DNA of 64,000 nt from Sipunculus nudus (lineage: Eukaryota; Annelida; Sipuncula; Golfingiida; Sipunculidae). Under the pieces are notes generated by a model. The model was not told the origin of the DNA and did no database searches. It saw nothing but the letters and a program-made list of their open reading frames with translations. The stretch is from assembly GCA_026874595.1 (NCBI GenBank), contig CM049315.1, positions 10,184,664 to 10,248,663 of the forward strand. The letters run 5' to 3'. Positions 53,401 to 63,479 of this stretch are shown here, one piece after another (position 1 is the stretch's first letter; each line of letters begins with the position of its first letter). The position numbers and the translations under genes are program-made.

Positions 53401-55483
53401 ATCTGAAAACCTGTCAATTCCTCCAAAAAAAACTCTGCAAGGAGGACACTATCAGGTGAAGTAATATGGATGTCATGAGCAGTCCATACTTACTTATAAA
53501 CAGCATATCCTTTTAAAAAGAGAAGATATCTACAATATCAGTATTTCTGTCTGAATTTTGCCCCAATAATATTCATATTTGCATTTGTGTCAATGGCATT
53601 TGTTACTGTGGTACTGTACAAAACAGACAATGATACATGCCTGTTAACTCAGTGAAACAAAAGGGTACATGACCACTCTTTTATATATTCGTTTTAGTAA
53701 ATTAATGCAAATCATTCAATGTTGTTGCCTTTCTGTTATATTTCAAAACAATGCATATATTGTATGACACTTATGATAATTATGATAATGGTCAATGTTA
53801 TGTGATGTTCTTGTGTTTCCACACGGCCCGATTAAAGCGTAACCAGTTTTTCGTGCTCTGTCATAATGTATAGAAGCTACATGTGTTGGTAGTGATGGTT
53901 AGGGACAAATCATCTAGAAACTGATAACATTCAGCAGACATAATTATATAATTTGTAGATAGAGATTTGTACAACCATAGATCAAATTACACTGACTCAA
54001 CATACCTAAAAGCTATTGTGTCTCTTGAGTACAACTCTCAGTCAGTATACATACCTGAAAGCTCCTGCCTGTCATCAAAATATTTTTACTTCTCAAAGAA
54101 TAGATAGTTGGCCTACAGGGGGCACTACCTGTTGAATGAGGATGAAGCTAACACAATTTTGAAAAATTGTTTTTGCTAAGCCTTCTGAATTTCAAATTTT
54201 AAATGCACATGCTATGAATAACCAGAAGTCAAAGTTAAGAGATGAGAGCAAGTCTTCAGAGGTTCTGTTGAAATTTCACCATGTAGCAGCTGGGGTGGTC
54301 ACGTTATCCAATAAGAACAAATGAGCTCTAAATGAATGAACTAGGCAGCATTCTACTCCAGATATTAACGAATAACACCTGTTTATTTGCCTACAAATAA
54401 CTTTTAATAAATCCAGGTAAAGACAAAAATATTTCTGGTGGGTATTTTGATGTGATCTAAGTTAAAGATACAAATGCATGTCATCAGCTTTGTGGGGTCT
54501 TGATAATTATCCAGAAGTTTTGTTTAACTATTAAATATTATGACCAGCCTTAGTCATATGGTGAGCAGTGAAGATCTGTACAATAAATCATAAGCAATTA
54601 TCTGACTTGCTGAAAATCTGCTTCAACCTCCAAAACCATAGTTTCCTTTTCCTCTTAAAATAATTTTCAAACTTTTCTCTTTTCTTGATAGACATGGTGT
54701 TTTTAAAAGAAAACCCTACTGTAAAGATTACTGAACACCTATCAGCACTCTAGTTCACCTAAACTTCAAATGGTTTAAGGGATTAATTTTAATCTTGTAT
54801 GTTCTGTTTCTGAATTAAAGTAAAAGAGGCTAGAGTTACAGTATAGACAAAACACCACCTGGGGCTGTGAGTTACTGACACCCTACACAGGTTAAAGGGT
54901 ACACTGGGGCAGGCTGCAGGGTCACGTTCAAACAAACCAAATCAAACCTCAAACACTAAAGGCCTGTATTATCCAGTTTTCTCATTCCTAAGAGAAACTA
55001 TTGCTGTAGTATACTAAAGGTACATGTATATTCAAATCTGCCCATGGGTAGCCTCATGGAATTTGTGACTACCTGTAAAGACAAATTCTTGACTTGATGA
55101 ATTCCTGTCTATGTCCTCATGATAAATAATTAAAATATGTTATCTTGAAACTTAATCTAAATATGTGATATATGAAGAAACCTTACACTCTCAAAATATG
55201 GCAAACCTAACACTGAAATATGAGCTAAAATTAAAACAATGACCAGGAACTTTACCCTGAGTTCTGACCACAAGGTGCTATGATTTAAACTTCACTTACT
55301 GTATCTTCTAAGTATGTTCTTCTTATATGAAGGAGCTGACGGTGTAGTAGGGGTAGGGGGTGGGGTAGAACCGTCCTGTTCACGTTCTCTTGTAGATAAA
55401 TCCAGGGGTTCCTCACCCCCTAGGGCTTTGGGTAAAGATAAGTCCAGTATCGGCACCATCATTTTGCCAGGCACTGTTAACAT
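28642..55483 (-). CDS. Eip74EF: E74/ELF1-2-4-class ETS transcription factor (8 coding exons, whole gene span)
   Basis: This nuclear DNA-binding regulator recognises GGAA-core sites. The joined exons give 360 residues: PLDLS at 26-30; [11 protein letters not shown] at 76-86; a Ser/Thr-Pro-rich middle (about 110-260); AT-hook-like GRKPK at 242-246; and an ETS domain at about 265-345 with the GGA-contacting arginines R322 and R325. The tail DIVEIDC matches Drosophila E74 rather than vertebrate ELF proteins, which continue long past the domain. There is no PNT/SAM domain, as expected for this class. All splice sites are GT-AG and every phase joins without a stop. The protein is much shorter than fly E74A/B, so upstream alternative exons may be missing from this model. 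The ETS identity is secure. The exact isoform is inferred. Confidence 0.93.
28751..29171 (-). other. intron 7 of the E74-like gene (421 bp)
   Basis: The AT-rich intron splits the ETS domain, with a GT donor at 29171-29170 and an AG acceptor at 28752-28751. I see nothing else in it. Confidence 0.9.
29172..29364 (-). CDS. Eip74EF: E74-like gene, coding exon 7 (ETS domain, N-terminal two thirds)
   Basis: The acceptor is TTTTACAG and the donor GTATGT; the exon is 193 bases, phase 1 in and phase 2 out. It encodes [20 protein letters not shown] through [15 protein letters not shown] and [14 protein letters not shown]. This is nearly identical to fly E74 and ELF1/2/4 across helices 1-3. The intron cuts the recognition helix between the two invariant arginines, after the first two bases of the second arginine codon. 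Confidence 0.97.
29419..29500. repeat. (AT)n(GTAT)n microsatellite in intron 6
   Basis: Sixty-two bases of AT are followed by five GTAT units, inside the 402-bp intron just before the ETS exon. The tract starts about 55 bases upstream of that exon's acceptor in transcript direction. It creates spurious Tyr/Ile frames on both strands. Confidence 0.97.
29767..29823 (-). CDS. Eip74EF: E74-like gene, coding exon 6 (AT-hook-like)
   Basis: The acceptor is TTATTACAG and the donor GTAAAT (weaker); the exon is 57 bases, phase 1-1. With the split codon it encodes [22 protein letters not shown]1/2/4 carry a comparable GRKxK basic stretch and DSP motif just before the ETS domain. It probably serves minor-groove contact or nuclear import. 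Confidence 0.85.
29824..30966 (-). other. intron 5 of the E74-like gene (1143 bp)
   Basis: No further exon or repeat is recognised. Sequence around 30300-30600 is GC-richer but has no supported coding. Confidence 0.75.
30967..31089 (-). CDS. Eip74EF: E74-like gene, coding exon 5 (Ser/Pro-rich)
   Basis: The acceptor is TTCTGTTACAG and the donor GTGAGT; the exon is 123 bases, phase 1-1. It encodes [14 protein letters not shown], then [18 protein letters not shown]. The TSPT and GSPP sites could be proline-directed kinase targets. Phase and context support it; family similarity is weak here. Confidence 0.8.
34174..34427. repeat. three tandem copies of a ~78-88-bp unit (intron 4)
   Basis: AGTAATTTAAA starts copies at 34174, 34252 and 34340. 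Each continues through an AACTGCAC-like word, CCTCAA and ATATGAATTTTC. Copies 2 and 3 share an extra AATCTGAAGT segment. Confidence 0.85.
36040..36500. promoter_or_regulatory. candidate conserved non-coding element (intron 4)
   Basis: This is a GC-balanced patch within an AT-rich intron. It has closely packed words such as GATGATGTCATCATTGGG, AATTAAC, CATTAATTGAGAATTAAC and CAGCAGCCCCCATGCTGGCTG, which includes an imperfect inverted repeat. It lacks a phase-compatible exon. The pattern resembles homeobox-bound developmental enhancers, or less likely an internal promoter. This is inference from composition only. Confidence 0.3.
37160..37400. promoter_or_regulatory. candidate regulatory patch (intron 4)
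   Basis: It contains AATGACGTAAAAATAG (a half CRE), CTCCATAAATAGCTGG and GGCCAATTGTCAAGGCGG within 200 bases, denser in recognisable motifs than the rest of the intron. It could be an enhancer or an internal promoter for a shorter isoform. Confidence 0.25.
38431..38679 (-). repeat. GGGGTGGAT-ended element, minus orientation (intron 4)
   Basis: CCTGTATCCACCCC at 38666-38679 is the reverse complement of the GGGGTGGATCCAGG end seen at 42011. Two long C runs (about 38481-38494 and 38646-38658) lie inside. The left edge is uncertain. Confidence 0.35.
39930..40127 (-). CDS. Eip74EF: E74-like gene, coding exon 4 (Pro/Leu/Met-rich)
   Basis: The acceptor is TCTGTCACAG and the donor GTAAGA; the exon is 198 bases, phase 1-1. 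It encodes [20 protein letters not shown], then a Leu/Pro/His-rich segment ending THMAIGP. It is rich in Ser-Pro sites and is probably a disordered regulatory linker. No named domain is present. Confidence 0.85.
40565..40642 (-). CDS. Eip74EF: E74-like gene, coding exon 3 ([12 protein letters not shown])
   Basis: The acceptor is TTTGTTTCAG and the donor GTGAGA; the exon is 78 bases, phase 1-1. It encodes [16 protein letters not shown] and an acidic-serine end. A closely similar Pro-Ser-Gly-Val-Ser-Asp motif occurs in arthropod E74. The exon is too short to be seen as an ORF of its own strand and was found by splice signals and phase. Confidence 0.82.
42011..42193 (+). repeat. GGGGTGGATCCAGG-ended foldback element (intron 2)
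   Basis: The left end GGGGTGGATCCAGG (from 42011) and the right end CCTGGATCCGCTTCTG (to about 42193) are inverted. Next to the right end is a near-palindromic GGGGGGGTCCGGACCCCCC. The ~180-bp interior has no coding. It is the best-preserved member of the family in this window. Confidence 0.55.
43753..43824. repeat. two tandem copies of a 35-bp unit (intron 2)
   Basis: TTTTCATATTCAGATGTCTT starts at 43753 and again at 43788; both copies end AATATATGAACTT. Confidence 0.9.
44753..44893 (-). CDS. Eip74EF: E74-like gene, coding exon 2 (AAEALLxMDSP block)
   Basis: The acceptor is TTTACAG and the donor GTAAGA; the exon is 141 bases, phase 1 at both ends. It encodes [20 protein letters not shown] followed by MDSPAS and a Gln/Ala-rich end. 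The AAEALLxMDSP block is shared with vertebrate ELF1/2/4, where it sits N-terminal to the ETS domain. This places the exon firmly in the gene despite the 10-kb intron before it. The other minus-strand frame is also open but lacks family resemblance. Confidence 0.88.
47491..47506 (+). repeat. left target-site duplication of the SINE
   Basis: ATCAAAGATGTTCATC (47491-47506) recurs as ATCAAAGGTGTTCATC at 47804-47819: 16 bases, one mismatch. The pair brackets the SINE exactly. Confidence 0.85.
47507..47803 (+). mobile_element. tRNA-derived SINE (297 bp), antisense to the gene
   Basis: The head (47507-47580) is tRNA-like. CTGAGTGGTAAAAC resembles the A box, and GGTTCGATCTT is a good pol III B box at the right spacing. 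The middle (about 47612-47655) has GTCGGTGGTTCTCTCCAGG and CTTCCTCCACCTCG, like the conserved central domain of many mollusc SINEs. The 16-bp target-site duplication on both sides proves insertion by retrotransposition. It lies in intron 1, in reverse orientation to the gene. Confidence 0.88.
55300..55483 (-). CDS. Eip74EF: E74-like gene, coding exon 1 (PLDLS exon)
   Basis: It encodes residues 1-61 plus one base, and the donor is GTAAGT. An in-frame TGA lies 27 bases upstream of the ATG at 55483 and no convincing acceptor lies between, so this ATG is the likely start; a second ATG pair follows at codons 8-9. The exon holds ILDLS (12-16) and a perfect PLDLS (26-30), the docking motif of the CtBP co-repressor. 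After that come a Pro/Thr-rich stretch and a basic end (YKKNILRRY). It may be one of several alternative first exons, as in Drosophila E74, where isoforms differ at the N-terminus. Confidence 0.8.
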
Positions 55484-57050
55484 TGGTAACTCCAGTGGAC
55501 ACCAAGTTCAGAGAAGCTGTTTTTTCATTTGAAATCTTAACAACCAGTGATACAAGGTTGGGCAGAAAACCGCATGAGCTTAAAGCCCGCGCAAGACCCT
55601 GGCAGTAAACGATGAGTTGAATACTAAACACTGCACACTAGTGAAGCAACAGGTTTCTGTTTGGTTTAAGACCAGCTAAGTGTGTGCGTCAGATGAGTTG
55701 CCACCTTCTACAGTATCTGTCTATCTGGGTCAATGGGCCACAGTGTCTTCCTAACTATCAGTGAGTTTAAAGTCCTCCGTGGTGACAAGGGCACGACAGA
55801 TCACTTCCCCCATCCAATGAGGTTGTTGGCTAACTTGCCATGGGCACTGCTATGCCCGATTCAAGTGCAATGCTTGGCCCGCCAGGCTTGAATGTACTCC
55901 AACTTATCTCCCACACATAAAACTCAACCAGCCAGCATTGAGCTTTAGTTCATACGATTGTCAGTTTCTAACTGTACCTTCACTGGTGCCTCCAGTCTCG
56001 TCTGTCAATGATCCGCTCAAGGCCTGTTTGACAGTGTATAGCGGAAGGCCAGCCTAGTTTCAGGCCATACCAGGACTCTGTGAGAAGTGATGCGTGCTGA
56101 ATGCTCGGCTGGCCAAGTTTATTCTCTGTACACCCTCACTGTTTCTCTTCACGCTAGTGTGCTCCACACTGGGGTCTATGCACAACATGCAGTTACACAC
56201 CAAGCTAAGTATGTATGTCAACAGGAAATGGTGCGGCTGTCCCCCCCTGCACTAAGAGTCCAGTTGTATACACAAGCTTGCCACTGCCTCAGATTTTTCT
56301 GTTTTCCTCACACTTGGCATAAGTTGTGAGTGGTAATCTCCGGGTGACCTTGCATTTATTAGTTGATGGTGACAACCAGTGGTTGTCAGCTTCCTGATGA
56401 GTGTCCTCAGGGGGTCACACAGCGTAGCAGTGTCCTCAAAGAGTGCAGGCAACCAACCACGCATTCACCGGCCTGGTCATATGAGGAAGGAAGTGGGGCC
56501 GAGTATCAATTGTATAAACCAACAGTTCCTATTGAAAGTAACACAAGGCCTAGCTACGTACTGTCACCCTGCCTGTCTAGCCAATCACAACCACAAAAGT
56601 GCATAATATCTGCCAAGCATACTGGCCTCAAATCAATTAGCCCATAAGCGGCCCAGATCCTCATTTGCAGACTAGATTCCTTGATCGAGAACGCTGGAGC
56701 TGACTGGAAACATCTTCAATACCGCAACAGGTACAGCTTACTGGCTGTCAAACGGTAAAATAAAGTATACAAGTACGAACCGCTCAGCTGATGCTGATGT
56801 TATACTTATAGATGCCTGTACCTCAGCCTATTAATGCTGTGAGGATAAACCCGTAATCTGAGACAATGACCACTGCTGTCGTCATTCCGTGATGACACAA
56901 CTCTAGCAACAACTGATGGCCTTTCTAATAAGCAGGGCCCTGGACAAGACATGATGACGAACATTGCTGGGTATGACGACCCGTGACAGCGATGCCAATT
57001 ACTCTGGCAGGATAGTGTGGTTTTCATGAGAAACTCCTGAGGCAAGGGTT
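55484..57050 (-). promoter_or_regulatory. presumed 5' UTR and promoter zone of the PLDLS-exon transcript
   Basis: The 1.5 kb upstream of the first coding ATG is clearly GC-richer than the introns, with several small open frames on both strands. No TATA box at a convincing place is visible. A possible leader acceptor, AAAAAACAG, lies near 55518. Drosophila E74 mRNAs have long leaders with upstream ORFs, and the same may hold here. Confidence 0.35.
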
Positions 57051-58205
57051 AAATGCTCAGGGAATCCAGAGAAAGGTTTTGTACTATACACGATCTGAAT
57101 TTACATACCAGGTAATAACTATTCATCACACACTAGGTGTGCATTCTTGCCACCTGTAGCAGCAGTATTGATTAACTGTTAATTGAATATTTTACTATTT
57201 TAATTTTTAATAGTTTATTTTAATTTGGAATCTGTCTCATGAGTATCAACCGACTTTGTACCAACAATGAATGTTGGAAATAAGCTATTCTGAATAAAAT
57301 ACAAAATGAATGCTAGCCTTATACTGATCTTTGCTACACGAACAATATAGTATATATATATATATATATGAAAAGATGTGTTATGAACAAAGATGAAATT
57401 AGCTTCTTGCAATGAGCTTTTTTCTTGCTGATTTTTTCACAGCACATATGCATTAAATTATCTTTCATTTGGCAGCACATTTAATAAAGAACAGTTATGA
57501 CACACAGTCAAGAGATCCCATCCAAATCTCCTTCCATTGAAAAATTACTTGATTCATTTATACATGAAATCTACACTTTTTTTTAACTTTTTAATTAATG
57601 GAAGGCACAGCACTTGGAACCCCAGGAAAAGAATTATGATATGAGTGATGTTTTACTGCACAGTATACAGAATATTTGGTTTCAGAGGCCTGGACTGTTA
57701 ATTACACAGACAACTACAAATATTATATCCATCCAGCAATAAAAGAGTCATGATGTCTCACTGAGAGCAGGGCCATATCCCAAACTATAAAAAGACCTGC
57801 ACAAATATTTCCTGCAATATTCACTACTTGCAAGGGTAGTGTCAATAAACTGAGTATTTCAAATATTAACAACTGTCTAGACATAATCACTGCTGATTGT
57901 GACATTAATATAACAGTAAACCTGTCCTACTGAAAGATAAATAGGAGAGGATGTAATAAGAAAGCCTGGTCAACATTCCATGTGGCTGATTTTTTGTTAA
58001 TTAAAAGCTTTGTTGCAATTTCTGCCCTGGTACCCCCAGTTTACACAAGAACAAATAGATCTGTGTACAACACTACAGTCCAGCAATAATATACCAATAT
58101 AGCACACAGATATGGAGACAAAGAGATTAATTAATGTATTACCTGCATTTATAGGCTTGCTGCATACATACACAAGCACACAATGGTCCTGTGTTAATAA
58201 TATCC

Positions 58206-58239
58206 CTCTCTCACTCTCTCTCTCTCTCTCTCTCGCTCA
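58206..58239. repeat. (CT)n microsatellite
   Basis: About 30 bases of CT dinucleotide with two interruptions. Confidence 0.95.
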
Positions 58240-58359
58240 GAGTAAAATCCTTGTTACAGGGACAGACACTATCCTTCAAAATTACCATAGATTATGATAT
58301 TATAGCTTGTACACACTTTACGCTATCGAGCCTGATCCACAATTGGTATTGGAATTATT

Positions 58360-58480
58360 GTACAAGGTGTGGTTACAGAGGGTGGGGATATAATGGGTAC
58401 AGGTTACACAGGGTATGGATATAAGGGGTGCGGTTTTACAAGGATGGGATAGAAGGGGTGGGGTTTTACAGGGTGGGGCT
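58360..58480. repeat. GGGGTG-rich minisatellite, ~33-bp units
   Basis: Three to four degenerate units combine GGTTTTACAGGGTGGG-type and ATATAAGGGGTG-type words. Plus-strand G-richness could allow quadruplex formation. Confidence 0.75.
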
Positions 58481-60180
58481 ATGTTCAGCGTGAAAGAACA
58501 TGGTGTAGGAGTAAGTCTGGATTGACAGTCAGGTGATTGATTATCTTGGTGAACTACTGTAGATGTTGAGTGTATATTACCACCTCCTCTAACAAATCTG
58601 TAATCAGTATTCCCAATTTAAAAGTTGGATCATAAACTTTGGTAAAGCTAACTGCATGGCCCTGCAGGGTCATATATATTTAACCTATATTGAGCCAGCC
58701 TGGATTCTTTGACAAGGTAGCATACAATACCAATCTGTGACGTCAATAGGAAACAAGTCCACAGCAACTCAACAGTAAATCACACAAACACGGTGGTAGA
58801 GTCGCTCAGTTCGTTGGTGTGTATCCAACACTATGGTGGCAAAGCTTAGTACACTCAGAACTGTCTCCATGAACTTGTTTACATCAAACATGACCTCAAA
58901 TAACCTCGCTGCAAAGTATGGTCGGTAAAAAAAGTTTACGCATACAGGGACATTAAATTTCTGACTTTTGCAAACAATTGTTGAAGCTGACAAAGCTTGA
59001 CTTATCTTGAGTCCTCAGAGTAAACACTGATCAAATGAGCAATCCAGGGTGTACTAAGAAGTATGGTACAAAGTTTTTAACAGGCCAGCAGGCAACAGGT
59101 TTGTATTTCCAGGTGTAGGCACCATACCTTTTGAAGTGACATACTCAGTGGGTTGAGGGGAATTTGCCTGGACTGTGTTCCGTAGAATATTTATACATGT
59201 TAGCCTTTTAAAGGACTACATACTTAAAACTTGTGAAAAAAATCCTTCAATTTCATTTTTTTATGATTTGAACCATAAAAATGATAAATCAAAGTCAAAT
59301 GTTTCTTTTCAAAAGATAAGGGACTATGATTACAAAAAATTAAAACTCAAATCAATTAATTGTGCTGGTAGGTAGGTCAGGTCATACATATCTGAAAAGT
59401 AAAATAACACCTTGATGGGACTGAAAATAGTAATTTGCTATAAATAGGGTGGTCTTTTTAAATGGGTTGATGTCAATAGGGGTTTACTGGATGTTCATTG
59501 AGAAACTCTGCTTCCAAATATTCTTTGTGGATATCCATGAATTTTAATTATCAGAGTTTAATTATCAAAGTTTAATTATCAGTGGATATTAAGATTATCT
59601 GAATAAATATTTGCACCCAAAAAATTACATAAGTAATATATCAATGCGCATTACCCTTACAGTTATATTCACCCATCAGGTGAGTGCATTCATTTAAACT
59701 ATTTTACTGTTTACATTTAGACATGTAACTATCACACTTGGTTTAACACAAACAGTACATCACTAAATCACTGCTGGTCAGTATTTAAACAAGTCGTGAT
59801 AAACGCCCAAGATGAAATGCCACCCACAATGCTCCATGAAAGACTTATTGTTCAGTTCAGTGAAGTCTGACTCCTCCCATCATAAATGTAAAGCAGGGAC
59901 AAACAGCTTACATACACAGCTTCGTAACCATCAGCTTTTCAATATACAATATTCATGATAAGCCTGGATTTTCATGAGTTCTTTCAAACCAGAATGACAC
60001 TCGCCAGAGCGCACAACCACATATTACTGGGGTGATCCTTTACCTGGATCACCACAAACAGTCGAAGGGGTCTTCTGTCTCATCCCTCCACAAAATTCTG
60101 TTGAACGTGGTTCAGTAGCTTAAAGTTGTGTAATACTGCTAATGGAGAATCATACAAACAAAAAAGACACAGATGTAAAC

Positions 60181-60665
60181 ATAACCTCCTTGGCAAAGGT
60201 ATCAAGAAATGTCCTCTGATTTCACTGAAAATTATATAAGTTTTAAAGTACTGTTAACATGCTTCCAATGTGGGTAACAGTGTGAGTTAATTTTATCACC
60301 CTTTTAATACCAAGGCCATCCAACTCCCGCATGTTACTCCTTGATTGTGATTTCATGAAATATGAAGTTGGACAGTGTGCCTTTATGGTGATCATTGCAT
60401 GTTAAACTGACACCCAAGATTCAACAATTACTAAACAACTCTGTTGTTATTTTTAGATAACACAGATGTCACAGTTCTCAAGGTTCTCACTAATCATATT
60501 AATAATATAAAGTATTAAAACATCTGCAGTGTTGGGTGCACATGTACTGTTTAGGCCTCCACCTAAACAGGATACTAGAATAAAGTGTCAGCTCACTTTT
60601 GGATTAATAACCTCCTTGGCAAAGGTACCAAGAAATGTCCTCTGATTGCATTGATAATTATACAA
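60181..60665. repeat. direct repeat pair, 426 bp apart
   Basis: ATAACCTCCTTGGCAAAGGT starts at 60181 and recurs at 60607. The match continues about 55 bases (AAGAAATGTCCTCTGATT) with few changes. The sequence between the copies is not repeated, which suggests two copies of a short dispersed repeat. Confidence 0.8.
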
Positions 60666-61826
60666 GTTTATTTGTATAGAATTTTAAATTAACATGGAAT
60701 GTTATGTATACACAGGTAACTTTCCTTTAGGAGAATGTAATTCTGGTGCATTCTTTAATAAAATTTTATTAAAAATAACTAACGGATATTTAATGAGAAA
60801 AGCAATCCTGTCTTGTAGACATAAATATACTTTTAACATATGGTGTTTGTATCAAAATCCACACATATACTGAAAAGGTTTTTCCAAGATATTCAGTGTC
60901 TTTCACTGGTGTGGTTTTCTATCATGTACTGACATCATATGTATGGAACAAACATCAACTGATAATATCAGTAGACCAATATACTCGAGGTTATCACTGC
61001 AACTGATGATGAAATACACATCTTCATATTTTATACACTGTGTAACCTCCAAGGTTTAAGCGAGATCTGATATAAAGAGCAAAAAAATAAAAAGGACCAT
61101 GAATAAGTGGTGGTTATTTTGAGGTGGTCACTAAACCCAGGTCGTTGTTGGTTGAGGTTACTGTTCTAGATCATCTATTTAAAACTTAAAAGAGTACAAA
61201 ATAAATGGCAGGGATCCAAATACTTTGAAATTTTCACCTTTCAAATGGAAAGGCATTAATACAGGTTTGCCTTTCCGCAGAAAAAAAAGCATTTCCACTG
61301 AAGATGCATCCTACCATCATATCAAACTTTCAGTCCCTGTTCCCTCAGGGTAAACCTGACTCTTACATCTTACATGCCATCCTACATGCATACTTGTGTC
61401 CAAATGAACAGAATGTTTTTAATAGTAACATGTTATATCAGGAACACACTTGTGCAGTGAAACAAAACTGGAAAATTTAAGAGATGAGGCCTGAATGCCA
61501 GAGAGTATAAGAAATTATAGACCATTTTCATAGGAAAATATAGGAAATACAGGGAGTCGATGACACAACACCTGTAAAATATTTGTTTTTTGTGTCATTC
61601 GTGTTACATACTACTTATCAGCTACTAATGCGGAAAAAATCTAGGTGTTCACCTTTCCAACGTATTGGTACAAAATGAAACAAGTGACCCATGGGTCATG
61701 ACGCTCAGCTGACTGGGAAGAGATTCGCAAAAGGAAATTTATCATCTGAAAGGAAGTATATTCCCATTCAACTGAAGCATCGAACAGATTAACTAACAAG
61801 CCAAGATTGTGTCTGTATTTATATAT

Positions 61827-62902
61827 CTCAAAAATGGAGAAAAAATGTGTAAACTTTAAAAAAAATACAGGTGGCTCCACCAGTCTGCAGAAACTAATAA
61901 AAACACCTAATGGTCAATATCCATGCAAAGAATCATAGTGATCTCTGCATTAGTTGTTCAGATACTTCAGCTTTTGTATCAAATTTTCCATTATTCTGAG
62001 GGATACTTCGGAGTCCTATAGCTTGAAGGATATGGGTAACAGAGACCTAATTTCAGGTTTCCACAGACACTTTTCATGGGCCTCCTTGCATCACAAGAAT
62101 GAAGATTCTAGGTCCAGTTATCACAATTTGTGCCACGTTAACAGATGACAGCATCCTTAAAGGTCTCAAAAATAGAGAAAAAAATTCATAAAAAATCCAA
62201 AAATACAGGTGGCACCACCAGTCTACAGAAACTGTTGTAACATCTCATGATCAATATGTATGCCAAACATCATGACCATCAGTGATGTAGTTAATGAGAT
62301 ATTGCAGTTTTTTAATGAAATTTTTTACTATTCCGGGGGGTACTTTGGGGCCCCAGAGCTCAAAGGATATGAGTAACAAAGACCTAATTTCTGGTTTCCA
62401 TGGAGACTTTTCATAGGTCTCTCACTGTGTCAAGAATGAAGATTCTAGGTTCAGTCTATAAGATTTGTGCCCTGTTAACAGATGTTCACATTTTTAAAGG
62501 TCTCAAAAATGAGAAAACAATTCGTAAAAAAATCGAAAATTACAGGTGGCGCCACCAGTCTGCAGAAACTGATGAAACATCTCATGATCAATATGTATGC
62601 CAAACATCATGACCATCAGTGATGTAGATAATGAAATATTGAAGTTTTTGTATGAAATTTTTGACTATTCTGGGGGGTACTTTGGGGCCCCATAGCTCGA
62701 AGGATATGGGTAACAGAGACCTAATTTCTGGTTTCCAAGGAGATTATTTATCGACCTCTCAAAATGTCAAGTTACAAGATTCTAGGTCCAGCGGTTACGA
62801 TTTGTGCCTGGTTAACGGACAGATGGACAGACAGACAGACAGACGACGGACAAAGAGTGATCGCTATAGCTCAGCATGACTGAAAGTCAGCTGAGCTAAA
62901 AA
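61827..62902 (+). repeat. triplicated ~338-bp dispersed repeat with GACAGACAGAC tail
   Basis: Copies start with CTCAAAAATNGAG at about 61827, 62164 and 62503. Each contains ACAGGTGGCNCCACCAGTCT, GGGTACTTTGGGG-type words and AGATTCTAGGTNCAG. The third ends in a tail of GACAGACAGAC and GACGGACAAAG followed by a hairpin (62867-62898). Such tails are common at the ends of repeats in bivalve and other mollusc genomes. No protein is encoded. Confidence 0.85.
62867..62898 (+). repeat. terminal hairpin of the triplicated repeat
   Basis: TAGCTCAGC (62867-62875) pairs with GCTGAGCTA (62890-62898), and the inner TGACT pairs with AGTCA. This leaves one bulged A and a GAA loop: a 14-bp stem directly at the repeat's 3' edge. 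Confidence 0.85.
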
Positions 62903-63479
62903 GCCTTTCCATGCACGTATGCCTGTCTGAGACAGGCAGAAAGGCTTTATTTCGAGTAATGACAGAAAAAGCCTGTAAAGTTCCATCATAGATGAGACAA
63001 AGGTAATTCTCTATTATAGTCTTGTCAACAAACAAATTGTAGTACAGTAGGAAACTAAACAGAATCTGCTGTTATCATTTCAGTTAAACTTACCACTAAA
63101 TGGTCCAAGTTAAATATATTCAGAACAATCTGGTATGATGACAAAATAAACAGCTTAATTTAAAAGTGTGCTAAATTTATTCAAAAGCCAAGTTTAGAAG
63201 AAGTGTAAATATAGCAGCAAGATACAACATATAGTAAAAGCTTTGCTAAATTTAGGAACAAACATAGTATTATGACGCAACTTAGTTCTATTTTTGATAA
63301 ATTTTCCACAAGTATAGCATCTCTATAGCCAAGATTAAATTGGGAAGTAAACTGATTGTGCAGCTAAGAATACTTTTCAACGTGACAGAAATAGCATCAC
63401 TGCATTGGGTGTATCAGCAAATAGCATTGAAGCAACTCGGGTAACTAATTCCGTCATGAACAATGAAGAAAAAGCAATT

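Larger units (their letters stand above)
44894..55299 (-). other. intron 1 of the E74-like gene (10.4 kb)
   Basis: Apart from one clear SINE (47507-47803) the sequence looks unique and AT-rich. A GC-richer patch at about 48500-48790 has no supported exon. Alternative first exons could lie here, but I found none in phase. Confidence 0.65.
57051..61826. other. upstream non-coding DNA with small repeats
   Basis: No gene is recognised. It includes a short TA tract near 57350-57368, a CT microsatellite, a GGGGTG-rich minisatellite, an ATTATCA tandem near 59543-59582 and a pair of direct repeats near 60181 and 60607. It may be an intron of a longer transcript starting further upstream. Confidence 0.5.
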
